A stretch of DNA of 64,000 bases, taken from Rugamonas aquatica. Lineage in GTDB: Bacteria; Pseudomonadota; Gammaproteobacteria; Burkholderiales; Burkholderiaceae_D. Location of the stretch: contig NZ_WHUG01000006.1 of assembly GCF_009380215.1 (NCBI RefSeq), positions 124,001 to 188,000 of the forward strand, in the 5' to 3' direction. Position 1 is the stretch's first letter. Each line of letters begins with the position of its first letter. The translations under genes were made by a program, and so were the position numbers. The notes beneath the pieces are model-generated. The model saw only the letters and a list, made by a program, of their open reading frames with translations. It searched no databases and had not been told where the DNA came from. Below, piece by piece: positions 1-8,176 of the stretch.

Positions 1-617
1 AACAGCGCGCCGATCGAGGTGTTGGTGGAAATCGCGTAGATCACTTTCGGGATCGACGGCAGCATCAAAATGCCCAGCGAACCGGCGGTGATGATGACGC
101 CGGCACCGAAGCGCTTCGGATACCCTTGCTTGACCATGGCCGGCAGGATGATGGAACCGATCGCCACCACCGTCGCCACCGACGAGCCGCACACCAGCGC
201 GAACATGGCGCAGGCGATGATGCCGGCCAGCGCCAGGCCGCCGTGCCAGTGGCCGATCAGGCTGGTGGCGAACTTGATCATGCGCTTGGCCACGCCGCCA
301 TGGGTCAGGAAGTTACCGGCCAGGATGAACAGCGGGATGGCCATGATCTCGAATTTCTCGATGCCGCTGAACAGCTTGAGCGCCACCGCTTCGACCGGCA
401 CGTGGGTCAGCAGGTACATAAACATCAGCACCGTCAGGCCGAGGGCGATGGAGACCGGGATGCCGGTCAACATCAGCGCCAGCAGCAGCGCGAACACGAT
501 GCCGACCTTGCCGCCGACCACGCACACGGCCAGCAGGATGGCGGCGATGCCGAGCAGCCAGGTGGCGGCGCGTTTCTTGGACATCACATTGACTTGATTG
601 ATCGCTGCGCCGCTCAT
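1..617 (-). CDS. dctM: TRAP transporter large permease DctM (partial, N-terminal 205 residues)
   Basis: The minus strand reads open from an ATG at 617 to the window edge, giving 205 residues of a very hydrophobic protein. It contains IEKFEIMAIPLFILAGNFLT, a G-rich segment ending CGSSVATVVAIGSIILPAM, and LPSIPKVIYAISTNTSIG, all typical of the large 12-TM subunit of TRAP transporters. Together with DctQ it forms the sodium-driven membrane part that takes up a substrate, often a C4-dicarboxylate or another organic acid, handed over by a periplasmic DctP protein. The start codon overlaps the dctQ stop by four bases (ATGA), so the two are translationally coupled. The 3' part lies outside the window, so the substrate cannot be judged. 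No dctP is seen here. Confidence 0.9.
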   Translation of the reverse strand, partial: MSGAAINQVNVMSKKRAATWLLGIAAILLAVCVVGGKVGIVFALLLALMLTGIPVSIALGLTVLMFMYLLTHVPVEAVALKLFSGIEKFEIMAIPLFILAGNFLTHGGVAKRMIKFATSLIGHWHGGLALAGIIACAMFALVCGSSVATVVAIGSIILPAMVKQGYPKRFGAGVIITAGSLGILMLPSIPKVIYAISTNTSIGAL

Positions 618-1267
618 TTGGCACCTCCGTGGGCTGGGGCTGGGTGGGCGACGGCAAACATGTCATCATCTTCGGCATCGTCCAGGCCTTCGACGTGCGA
701 TTCGTCCTGGTGCGGCATCTCGCCGGTGCGCCAGTAGACCAGCGACACCTGGATGAAGCGGAAGCACATCAGGTAGGAGCCCATCGGCACCACCGAGTAG
801 ATGAACCAGGTCGGCCATTCGAGGTCAGGCGTGGTCGGACCTTCGGTCAGCGCGCTGATATCCATGCCCAGCTTGTTGAACAGGGCGTAGTGCAGGCCGT
901 TTTCCCACACGAAGGTCAGGCCCAGCGTGCCGATGATGCCGGTGAACAGCATGCCGCAAGCCAGCGCGACGTAGGTGGCGCGGCGGCGCCAGGCGTCCGG
1001 CAGGCGGCTGACCAGCACATCGACGCCGACGTGCACGCCCATGCGCACGCCGTAGGCGGCGCCGAACTTGGCCATCCACACGAACATGATGATGGCCAGT
1101 TCCTGCGCCCACTCGAAGTGCAGCGACAGCAGGTAATCCTGGACGCCGGGGATCGGCAGGCCGGTGCCGTAGCGGTGCGCTACGGACAGGAAAATGATCA
1201 GGGTGGCCCCTGCCATCAGGAAGGTGATGATCCACTCCTCCAGATGATCCAGTAGTTTTGTGAACAT
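614..1267 (-). CDS. dctQ: TRAP transporter small permease DctQ
   Basis: 217 residues with four hydrophobic segments at about residues 10-32, 50-72, 92-120 and 152-176, the standard DctQ topology. Conserved-looking features include FEWAQELAIIMFVWMAKFGA and AYGVRMGVHVGVD. The C-terminal tail is acidic (HVEGLDDAEDDDMF). DctQ is the small membrane subunit that pairs with the DctM transport subunit. It is the first gene of the visible unit, and dctM follows with a 4-base overlap. No DctP is found upstream on this strand, so the binding protein must lie beyond the left edge or elsewhere in the genome. The substrate is unknown. Confidence 0.9.
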   Translation of the reverse strand: MFTKLLDHLEEWIITFLMAGATLIIFLSVAHRYGTGLPIPGVQDYLLSLHFEWAQELAIIMFVWMAKFGAAYGVRMGVHVGVDVLVSRLPDAWRRRATYVALACGMLFTGIIGTLGLTFVWENGLHYALFNKLGMDISALTEGPTTPDLEWPTWFIYSVVPMGSYLMCFRFIQVSLVYWRTGEMPHQDESHVEGLDDAEDDDMFAVAHPAPAHGGAK

Positions 1268-1494
1268 GGTTTGTCTCTAGGGTTTATTGATGCCAGGAAA
1301 TCCGGCATTTTCGCTTAAATTATCGTTTTGTGGGGTGGCTAGCAATGAGGGGTACTACTAGGTCTTTTGCCAACAACATGCGCAATACCACAACTCTCTT
1401 GATATGCGTCAAATTTGTTTCACGTTTAAAGTAAGGGGGCCGGATGGCCGAAAAAAAAAGAGAAAAAGCCAAATAGATACGTTATGATTGCGTC

Positions 1495-1730
1495 GCTCTC
1501 AGGGAGAAGTGCATATCGATATGCGACCCGGTAGCAAGAGCCCAGAATTGTAGGTGGGGAGTGTGTAGAGAAACGGTACTGAATACCGGCAATAGATCGA
1601 GGAGACGCACGTTTTACAGAATGTCGTTGTTATAGTCGCTGAAGGCCGCCACAAGCGCGCTACGGGGACAGGCAAACGACCGGGAACGTGAAGCAGGATT
1701 TGGAAACGCACCGCAAGGTGCGTTTTTTTT
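1495..1730 (+). ncRNA. candidate small RNA ending in an intrinsic terminator
   Basis: Bases 1268-1858 hold no convincing protein gene. A strong hairpin with an eight-T tail lies at 1704-1730 on the plus strand, with no coding region upstream for it to terminate. A -10-like TATGAT lies at 1483-1488, but the -35 region is poor. Between them are a perfect palindrome at 1511-1524 and a CGGTA/TACCG hairpin near 1580. The length would be about 235 nt. It does not match the 6S, tmRNA or RNase P features I know. This is an inference from terminator position and local hairpins only. Confidence 0.3.
1704..1730 (+). terminator. Rho-independent terminator
   Basis: Stem AAACGCACC / GGTGCGTTT with a GCAA tetraloop, followed directly by a run of T. 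The T run is on the plus strand only, so it does not serve the minus-strand dct genes. Confidence 0.8.
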
Positions 1731-1861
1731 CGCCTGTCGTATCGCTGCCTGTCCGGGCGCGGACTTACAATGCAATTATGTGGTTTTTTTAATGTAGTTC
1801 GAATGCAACAAAATGGTGCATTTCGACAACTTCAGCCGGTCTTTTTGGTGCGTAGGGTGTG

Positions 1862-2383
1862 ATGAAAATACAACAGCAGCATGAATTGTTCGCCGCCATC
1901 TTGGACTTGCCGCTTGGAAAATTGGGCGTGCGCACGGCGAGTGGTCTGATAACCGAACTCTGTTACCTGCCGCCCCATTTTGATGCAAAAGCGCCGCAGG
2001 ACGCGGCCGCCGAAGTGGCGGCGGTGCAGCTGGGCAAGTATTGCGAGGATGCCGATTTCGTTTTCGACCTGCCGTTGAAGCGCGCCGGCACCGAGTTCCA
2101 GCACAAGGTCTGGGACGCCATCTGTTCGATTCCGCGCGGCAGCGTGCGTACCTACGGCGAGCTGGCCAGGCACATCGGCTCGGCGCCGCGCGCGGTGGGC
2201 CAGGCTTGCGGCGCCAACTGGTTCCCGGTGGTGATCCCTTGCCACCGCGTGACATCTTCTTCCGGCCTGGGCGGCTTCGCCAACAGCGACGACCCCAACG
2301 GCTACCTGCTGGGCATCAAGCGCTGGCTGCTGGCGCACGAAGGGTCGAGCGAATACGCATGGCAACAGACAACACTGCTCTGA
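1862..2383 (+). CDS. ogt: Methylated-DNA--protein-cysteine methyltransferase (Ogt type)
   Basis: 173 residues from the ATG at 1862; a GTG lies directly in front at 1859. The protein removes alkyl groups from O6-alkylguanine by irreversible transfer to its own cysteine. The active-site motif IPCHRV is present, with Cys127 as acceptor, preceded by ARHIGSAPRAVGQACGAN, which matches the DNA-binding helix-turn-helix and the Asn hinge of the family. The N-terminal about 75 residues correspond to the variable ribonuclease-like domain. The length is close to E. coli Ogt. The 3' end overlaps the xerD start by 25 bases, so the two are probably transcribed together. Confidence 0.9.
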   Translation: MKIQQQHELFAAILDLPLGKLGVRTASGLITELCYLPPHFDAKAPQDAAAEVAAVQLGKYCEDADFVFDLPLKRAGTEFQHKVWDAICSIPRGSVRTYGELARHIGSAPRAVGQACGANWFPVVIPCHRVTSSSGLGGFANSDDPNGYLLGIKRWLLAHEGSSEYAWQQTTLL

Positions 2384-3264
2384 TCGACGAGTTCTGCGAC
2401 AGCCTGTGGCTGGAGGACGGCCTGTCGAAGAACACGCTGGAAGCCTACCGGCGCGACATGCGCCTGTTCGCCACCTGGCTGGAGAAGAAGCGGCCGGACG
2501 TGGCCGGGCTGGCGGCCGTCGCCGCCCACGATATCGAGGGCTATATCGCGGCCCGCCACCAGGACAGCGGCAAGGCCACCTCGTCCAACCGGCGGCTGTC
2601 GGTGCTGCGGCGTTTTTACCAGTTGCTGCTGCGCCAGCGCCGCATCGCCGACGATCCGACGCTCAAACTGGTATCGGCCAAGCAGCCGGCGCGCTTCGTC
2701 CACACCTTGAGCGAAATTCAAGTGGAGGCCTTGCTGGCCGCGCCCGACGTCGCCACGCCGCTGGGCCTGCGCGAACGCACCATGCTGGAGCTGATGTACG
2801 CCAGCGGCTTGCGGGTGTCCGAGCTGGTCACGCTCAAGCTGCTGGAGCTGAGCCTGAACGACGGCGTGCTGCGCATCACCGGCAAGGGCGCGAAGACGCG
2901 GCTGGTGCCGTTCGGGCAGCAGGCGCGGGTGTGGATCGAGCGCTACGTCAAGGAGGCGCGCGGCATCATCCTCAACGGCCAGGTCGACGACGCGCTGTTC
3001 GTCACCGGGCGCGGCGGGCCGATGACGCGGCAGATGTTCTGGGTCTTGATTAAAAAGCATGCCTTGAAGGCCGGCATTACGGCGCCGCTGTCGCCGCACA
3101 CCTTGCGCCACGCCTTCGCCACCCATCTGCTGAACCACGGCGCCGACCTGCGGGTGGTACAGTTGTTGTTGGGCCATTCGGATATTTCGACGACACAAAT
3201 CTACACCCACGTCGCCCGTGAGCGGCTCAAGCATTTGCATGCGCAACATCATCCTCGCGGCTGA
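2359..3264 (+). CDS. xerD: Site-specific tyrosine recombinase XerD
   Basis: 301 residues, the usual XerC/D length. The N-terminal SAM-like DNA-binding domain (residues 1-105) contains the GLSKNTLEAYRRDMRLFATW motif typical of XerD. The catalytic domain has R152 (ASGLRVSEL), K176 (ITGKGAKTR), H247 and R250 (SPHTLRHAFATHLL), H273 (LLGHSDISTTQIYTHV) and the nucleophile Y282. XerD acts with XerC at dif to resolve chromosome dimers during division. The ATG at 2359 lies inside the end of ogt. XerD is preferred over XerC from the N-terminal motif and family resemblance. Confidence 0.93.
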   Translation: MATDNTALIDEFCDSLWLEDGLSKNTLEAYRRDMRLFATWLEKKRPDVAGLAAVAAHDIEGYIAARHQDSGKATSSNRRLSVLRRFYQLLLRQRRIADDPTLKLVSAKQPARFVHTLSEIQVEALLAAPDVATPLGLRERTMLELMYASGLRVSELVTLKLLELSLNDGVLRITGKGAKTRLVPFGQQARVWIERYVKEARGIILNGQVDDALFVTGRGGPMTRQMFWVLIKKHALKAGITAPLSPHTLRHAFATHLLNHGADLRVVQLLLGHSDISTTQIYTHVARERLKHLHAQHHPRG

Positions 3265-3335
3265 AAAACTTGCGTCGGCCGTAAGTGCGTCATAATGTGG
3301 GCAGGTAATCGAACCGTATAAAGAAGAGGTGGCAA

Positions 3336-3515
3336 ATGGCAAAGACAAATTTCGCGTATGAAAAGCGGCAGCGTGAGCTGGAAAAGAAAAAGAAAGCGGA
3401 TGAAAAAGCCCGCCGCAAGGCCGAGCTGAAGCAGAATCCCGGGCTGGCCCAGGAAGGCGAGCTCGATGAAGCCGATGGCGACGACGCCGCCGACGGCGAT
3501 ACCGCCGCTGAGTAA
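3336..3515 (+). CDS. Small highly charged conserved-type protein, 59 residues
   Basis: An ATG at 3336, preceded by AAGAAGAGG, opens a 59-residue frame starting MAKTNFAYEKRQRELEKKKK and ending in an acidic Ala/Asp stretch (DEADGDDAADGDTAAE). The first half is almost entirely Lys, Arg and Glu and would form a single charged helix. The second half is acidic and probably disordered. It closes with a bidirectional terminator just after the stop. Short proteins with this MAK.NFAYEKRQRELEKK start are, from memory, common downstream of housekeeping genes in Burkholderiales, but no function is known to me. Confidence 0.75.
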   Translation: MAKTNFAYEKRQRELEKKKKADEKARRKAELKQNPGLAQEGELDEADGDDAADGDTAAE

Positions 3516-3524
3516 GCACGAAAA

Positions 3525-3549
3525 AAAACCGGGCATGCAGCCCGGTTTT
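3525..3549. terminator. Bidirectional Rho-independent terminator
   Basis: Stem AAAACCGGG / CCCGGTTTT with a short CATGCAG loop. A T run follows on the plus strand, and the A run at 3521-3528 gives a T run on the minus strand. It sits between the convergent 59-residue gene and the RND permease, so it can end both. Confidence 0.8.
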
Positions 3550-3565
3550 GCGTTGTACGTCCCGA

Positions 3566-6500
3566 TTACGCGACTTCGTTGCGGGCCTTGATGTCGTGCA
3601 GCGGTTCGATGGCGTCCTGCATCGCGGCTTCTTCCTCGTGCGCCTTGCCCTTGAAGAAGCGGGCGCAACGCTTGCCCAGGCTGTCCAGGTAGGTGTAGGC
3701 CACCGGCACCACCACCAGTGTCAGCAGGGTAGAGGTGATTACCCCGCCAATCACCGCGCGGCCCATCGGCGCCTGCGTCTCGCCGCCGTCGCCCATGCCG
3801 ATCGCCATCGGCAGCATGCCGAACACCATCGCCAAGGTCGTCATCACAATCGGACGCAGCCGCACCTGGCCGGCCGACATGATGGCCTCGTACTGGCCCA
3901 TGCCGCCGCGCTGCGCGTGGTTGGTGAAGTCCACCAGCAGAATCGCATTCTTCGTTACCAGGCCCATCAGCATGATGAAGCCGATCACCGAGAAGATGTT
4001 CAGCGTGCTGCCGGTAATCAAGAGCGCCACCAGCACGCCGATCAGCGACAGCGGCAAGGACATCATGATCGCCACCGGCTGCAGGAAGCTGCCGAACTGC
4101 GACGCCAGCACCAGGTAGATGAAGATCACCGCGATGCCCAGCGCGATCATGGCCGACGACATGCTCTCTTCCATGTCCTGCGCATTGCCGCCGACATCGA
4201 AGCGCACGCCGGCCGGCAGGTCGATTTCCTTCATGGCCTTTTTGACTTCGCTGTCGACGTCGCCGCTCGGACGGCCTTCGACCGCGGCGTACACCGCCAC
4301 CCGGCGTTGCAGCGCCTGGCGCTTCAACACCTGCGGGCTGAACGACGGCACGAAGTCCACCACCTGGCGCAGCGGCACCATCACCGGACGGCCATCGGGG
4401 CCCAGCTTGCTGGAGGCCAGCGACAGGTCGGCCAGGTCGGCGATCTTCTGGCGGCCGGACTTCGGCAGCTGCACGTTGACGTCGTAGTTCTGGCCATCGT
4501 CGGCCAGGAAGTGGCTGGTGGTGTCGCCCGCCACGAACGGCCGCAGCGCGGTGCCGATCTGCTGCACCGTCAGGCCCAGGTCGCTGGCCAGCTCGTTGTT
4601 GATCTTCACCGTGGTCGATGGATTGGCGCCTTCCTGGCTGTACTCCAGGTCGGCCACGCCCTTAATCTTGCGCATCTTGTCCATCAGGCGGTGGGCCACG
4701 GCGTCCAGCTTGCCTTCGTCGGTGCCGAGGATGGCGATGAAGATCGGCTTCCAGCCCACCGACAGGGTGATGCCGGCGATCTTGCTCAGGCGTGCGCGTA
4801 CTGCGCCTTCCAGCTCCTTCTGCGTGCGCCGCTTGTAGGTCTTGCGGTCCTGCAGCTTCATGTCGATCTGCGCGGTGTTGCGGCCGTCCTGGGTGCCGAC
4901 CACCGAGATCACATTGGCGATTTCAGGGAAGGCCTTCAGCGCCTCTTCCACCTGCTGCACCTTGTTGTCGGTGTACTCCAGGCTGGAGCCGACCGGGGTT
5001 TTCATGCGCAGGTTGATCCAGCCGTTGTCCTGGTCGGGGAACATCTCGCCGCCTATCATCGGCACCAGCATCAGGCTGGACACGAACAGCGCGGCGGCGA
5101 AGGCCAGCGTCAGCTTGCGCCAGCGCAGCGCGATGGCCAGCACCTTGCCGTACACCACGTGCAGCGCCTCGACGCCGCCTTCCAGCCAGTGCATGAAGCG
5201 GCCCAGCCACGGCACGTATTTGAAGCGGTCCTTGACCGGGTCCGGCCACACCGACGACAGCATCGGGTCCAGCGTGAAGCTGACGAACAGCGACACCAGC
5301 ACGGCCACCGCGACGGTGACGCCGAACTGCAGGAAGAAGCGGCCGATGATGCCCTGCATGAAGGCCACCGGGATGAACACGGCGACGATGGCGAAGGTGG
5401 TGGCCATCACGGCCAGGCCGATTTCGTTGGTGCCGTCTTCCGACGCGCGGCGGTGGTTCTTGCCCATGCCGAGGTGGCGCACGATGTTTTCGCGCACCAC
5501 GATGGCGTCGTCGATCAGCAGGCCGATGCACAGGGACAGCGCCATCAAGGTCAGGAAGTTCAGCGTGAAGCCGAAGAATTTCATCGCGATGAAGCTGGCC
5601 ATCACCGAGATCGGCAAGGTCAGGCCGGTGATGATGGTCGAGCGCCACGAGTGCAGGAACAGGAACACGATAATCATCGTCAGCACCGCGCCTTCGATGA
5701 TGGTTTCCTTCACGTTGTCGAGCTGGCTCTGCACCTTCAGCGATTCATCGTTGAGCACGGTCAGCGTGATGTCGGCCGGCAGCGTCTTCTGCAAATCGGC
5801 GGCGACTTTCTGGATGCGGCGGCCCACCTCGACCACGTTGGCGTCCTGCACCTTGGTGATGTCGATGGTGACGGCGCGCTGGCCGCTCAGGCGCGAGACC
5901 GACAGCTCTTCCTGCGCGCCGTCGATCACCGTGGCGACCTGCTCCAGGAACACCGGGCCGTTGGCGCGGCGCGCGACGATGATCTTGTTGAAGTCGCGCG
6001 CATCCTTCATCTTGCCTTCGATGCGCACCAGCTGTTCGGTGGCGCCGTAGCTGATCGAGCCGGCCGGCAGGTTGGTGTTGGTGGCCTGGATCGCGGCGAT
6101 CACTTCATCGACGCCGATCGCTTGCGCGGTCAGGTCGTTGGGACGCAGGCTGATCAGGATCTGGCGCGAAGCCGTGCCGTTCAGGCGCACCTGGCCGACG
6201 CCGGCCACGCCCTGGAAGCGCTTGCCGATCAGCTGGTCCGCCATGGTCGACAGTTCGCGCAGCGTGTGGTCGGTGGCGGTCAGGCCGATCTGTGCGATAG
6301 GGCGGCTGTTCTCGCCTTCGAAGCGGACGATGAACGGATCCTTGGCTTCTTTCGGGAAGCGCGGGCGCACTTGCGCCACCTTGTCGCGCAAGTCCTGCAT
6401 CGCCTTGTCCATATTGGTGGACAGTTCGAAATCGATGTACAGGCCGGCGCGGCCTTCCCACGAATTGGCGCGCAGCGTCTTGATGCCGCTGACGGTGTTG

Positions 6501-6712
6501 ACCACGTCTTCCATCGGCCGCGTGATGTCGTTCTCCACCGCCTCCGGCGACGCGCCCGGATAGTTGACCTCGATCAGCGCGCCGGGGATGTCGACGTTGG
6601 GCATGGCCTCCAGGCCCAGTCCCCGGTAGGAGAACAGGCCCAGCACGACCAGCGCCACCATCACCATGGTGGCGAAGACCGGGTTCTGGATACTGGTTTT
6701 AGTGATCCACAT
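3566..6712 (-). CDS. RND efflux transporter, inner-membrane permease (HAE1/AcrB-like)
   Basis: 1048 residues, the full length for the family, starting MWITKTSIQNPVFATMVMVA. Twelve TM helices are arranged as one plus five, twice, around two large periplasmic loops. TM4 carries the proton-relay aspartates in GLLIDDAIVVRENIV (about residue 400) and TM10 carries the conserved lysine in MGLVTKNAILLVDF (about residue 930). It is a proton-driven trimeric pump that would export hydrophobic or amphiphilic compounds with the adaptor encoded just upstream and an outer-membrane channel found elsewhere. The adaptor stop and this start are 3 bases apart. The substrate cannot be read from sequence. Confidence 0.93.
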   Translation of the reverse strand: MWITKTSIQNPVFATMVMVALVVLGLFSYRGLGLEAMPNVDIPGALIEVNYPGASPEAVENDITRPMEDVVNTVSGIKTLRANSWEGRAGLYIDFELSTNMDKAMQDLRDKVAQVRPRFPKEAKDPFIVRFEGENSRPIAQIGLTATDHTLRELSTMADQLIGKRFQGVAGVGQVRLNGTASRQILISLRPNDLTAQAIGVDEVIAAIQATNTNLPAGSISYGATEQLVRIEGKMKDARDFNKIIVARRANGPVFLEQVATVIDGAQEELSVSRLSGQRAVTIDITKVQDANVVEVGRRIQKVAADLQKTLPADITLTVLNDESLKVQSQLDNVKETIIEGAVLTMIIVFLFLHSWRSTIITGLTLPISVMASFIAMKFFGFTLNFLTLMALSLCIGLLIDDAIVVRENIVRHLGMGKNHRRASEDGTNEIGLAVMATTFAIVAVFIPVAFMQGIIGRFFLQFGVTVAVAVLVSLFVSFTLDPMLSSVWPDPVKDRFKYVPWLGRFMHWLEGGVEALHVVYGKVLAIALRWRKLTLAFAAALFVSSLMLVPMIGGEMFPDQDNGWINLRMKTPVGSSLEYTDNKVQQVEEALKAFPEIANVISVVGTQDGRNTAQIDMKLQDRKTYKRRTQKELEGAVRARLSKIAGITLSVGWKPIFIAILGTDEGKLDAVAHRLMDKMRKIKGVADLEYSQEGANPSTTVKINNELASDLGLTVQQIGTALRPFVAGDTTSHFLADDGQNYDVNVQLPKSGRQKIADLADLSLASSKLGPDGRPVMVPLRQVVDFVPSFSPQVLKRQALQRRVAVYAAVEGRPSGDVDSEVKKAMKEIDLPAGVRFDVGGNAQDMEESMSSAMIALGIAVIFIYLVLASQFGSFLQPVAIMMSLPLSLIGVLVALLITGSTLNIFSVIGFIMLMGLVTKNAILLVDFTNHAQRGGMGQYEAIMSAGQVRLRPIVMTTLAMVFGMLPMAIGMGDGGETQAPMGRAVIGGVITSTLLTLVVVPVAYTYLDSLGKRCARFFKGKAHEEEAAMQDAIEPLHDIKARNEVA

Positions 6713-6715
6713 GAT

Positions 6716-7945
6716 TTAGTCCTTCTGCGCCAGCATGGCGGACTTCGGCGGCTGCGCCGGCGTGGCGACATTCACCGGCAGCTTGACCTGGCTGCCCGGC
6801 TTGACGCTGTCGAGTTTGGAGACGATGACGCTGGCGCCCGGCTGCAGGCCGTCCAGCACTTCGGCGTAGCCCTCGTCCTCGTTGCGCAGGCCCAGCTTGA
6901 CCGGCTGCGCGATGACCTTGCCCTGTTCGATCTTGTACACCACCTGCTGGCCCTTGTCGGTGCGCAGCGCCGGCAGCGGCACGATGGGCATGACGGCGGA
7001 ACGGTCGGTGACGATGCTGCCCTTGGCGAACATGCCGGCGCGCAGCGCGCTATCCTCGTTCTTGACCGAGATGTAGACCAGCATGGCGCGCGAGCCGGCC
7101 TCGGTGGCGGGGTTGATGCGCGCCACCTTGCCGGCGAAGGCGCGGCCCTGGAAGCCGTCGACCTTGAACTTGACGTCCTGGCCCACTTTCACGCGCGGGA
7201 TTTCCGAGGCCGGCACCTGCGCCTCCAGGGTCAGCTCGGCCAGGTTGACGATGCTGTAGACCGGCATGTCCGGCGCCAGCTTCTCGCCGGCCTGCACGTG
7301 GCGCTTGCTGACCACGCCGCTGATGGGCGCCTTGATGACGCCGTCGTTGAGCGCGATGCGGGCGATCTCCACCATCGCGGCGGCCGACTTGACGTTGGCG
7401 CGCGCCAGGTCGACGCTGTTCTGCGTCGAATCGTAGGCGTTTTGCGAAATGTATTTCTGCTTGAGCAGGGCGCCGCTGTTGGACTCGTTCTTGGTCGCCA
7501 GCGACAGCTTGGCCTGGGCTTCGTCGAGCATGGCCTGCTGCTGTTGCAGGCGCGCGCGCAGGTCGGACTGGTCGATGCGGGCCAGCACCTGGCCGGCCGA
7601 CACCGCCATGCCTTCCTGCACCGTGGTGGCCTCCACCACGCCCGAGACCTTGGACTTGATGGTGGCCGAACTCAGGGGCGCCAGCGAGCCGGATAAGGGC
7701 AAGCTGACCGCCAATGATCTGGCATCGATGGCCGCGATATCGCCGCTGGCCAGTTCGAAGACTTCCTGTTTCTTCTTGTCGTCCTTGCCTGCCTGCGCGG
7801 TCGCCGGCGGCGCTTCTTTCTTGCCGTGCATGACGGTCCAGCCGCCGCCGGCCAGGCCGATGACGATCAGCACTGCGAGGGGTTTGCGCCAGCGCTTGCT
7901 GCTGACGGTGGGCTGTGGAGAGACGGGCAAGGTTTCAAGTTTCAT
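6716..7945 (-). CDS. RND efflux periplasmic adaptor (membrane fusion protein)
   Basis: 409 residues. One membrane anchor lies at about 21-43 (PLAVLIVIGLAGGGWTVM), with no lipobox, so it is anchored by an N-terminal TM. The lipoyl/biotinyl halves are visible: GSLAPLSSATIKSKVSGVV near residue 80 and APISGVVSKRHVQAGEKL near 210, flanking an alpha-helical hairpin of Gln/Ala/Leu heptads (LQQQQAMLDEAQAKLSLATK). Beta-barrel and membrane-proximal domains follow. It bridges the permease encoded immediately downstream to an outer-membrane factor. No TolC-like gene is nearby. It is divergent from the PAS-GGDEF-EAL gene across about 230 bases. Confidence 0.92.
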   Translation of the reverse strand: MKLETLPVSPQPTVSSKRWRKPLAVLIVIGLAGGGWTVMHGKKEAPPATAQAGKDDKKKQEVFELASGDIAAIDARSLAVSLPLSGSLAPLSSATIKSKVSGVVEATTVQEGMAVSAGQVLARIDQSDLRARLQQQQAMLDEAQAKLSLATKNESNSGALLKQKYISQNAYDSTQNSVDLARANVKSAAAMVEIARIALNDGVIKAPISGVVSKRHVQAGEKLAPDMPVYSIVNLAELTLEAQVPASEIPRVKVGQDVKFKVDGFQGRAFAGKVARINPATEAGSRAMLVYISVKNEDSALRAGMFAKGSIVTDRSAVMPIVPLPALRTDKGQQVVYKIEQGKVIAQPVKLGLRNEDEGYAEVLDGLQPGASVIVSKLDSVKPGSQVKLPVNVATPAQPPKSAMLAQKD

Positions 7946-8176
7946 ATCGTTCTTCTATTAAAAGTTCGCCACGGTGCAGGACTATGCAGATTTGCGCATG
8001 GTGTCACTGTAGGTATTTGCAAGGCGAACTTCCAGAGAAATGCGATGGGCGGCGCAAAAATACGGATGAACTGCGAAAACGCGGGATCGAGCGCGTTTGA
8101 GGGAAGTCAAGGAGTTATCCCCGCCACGGGCAAGAATGAGCAAGGCCTGAGAAGGCGCGACGCCGGAGAGGGCCAC

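Noticed and set aside
1499..1711. A 70-residue minus-strand frame in the 1268-1858 gap.
   Set aside because: No ribosome site, no coding-like composition for this genome, and it ends within the terminator hairpin.
3548..7696. A 1382-residue open frame on the plus strand opposite the RND pump genes.
   Set aside because: It is His/Arg/Gln-rich antisense reading of a GC-rich gene and covers well-recognised RND and adaptor genes.
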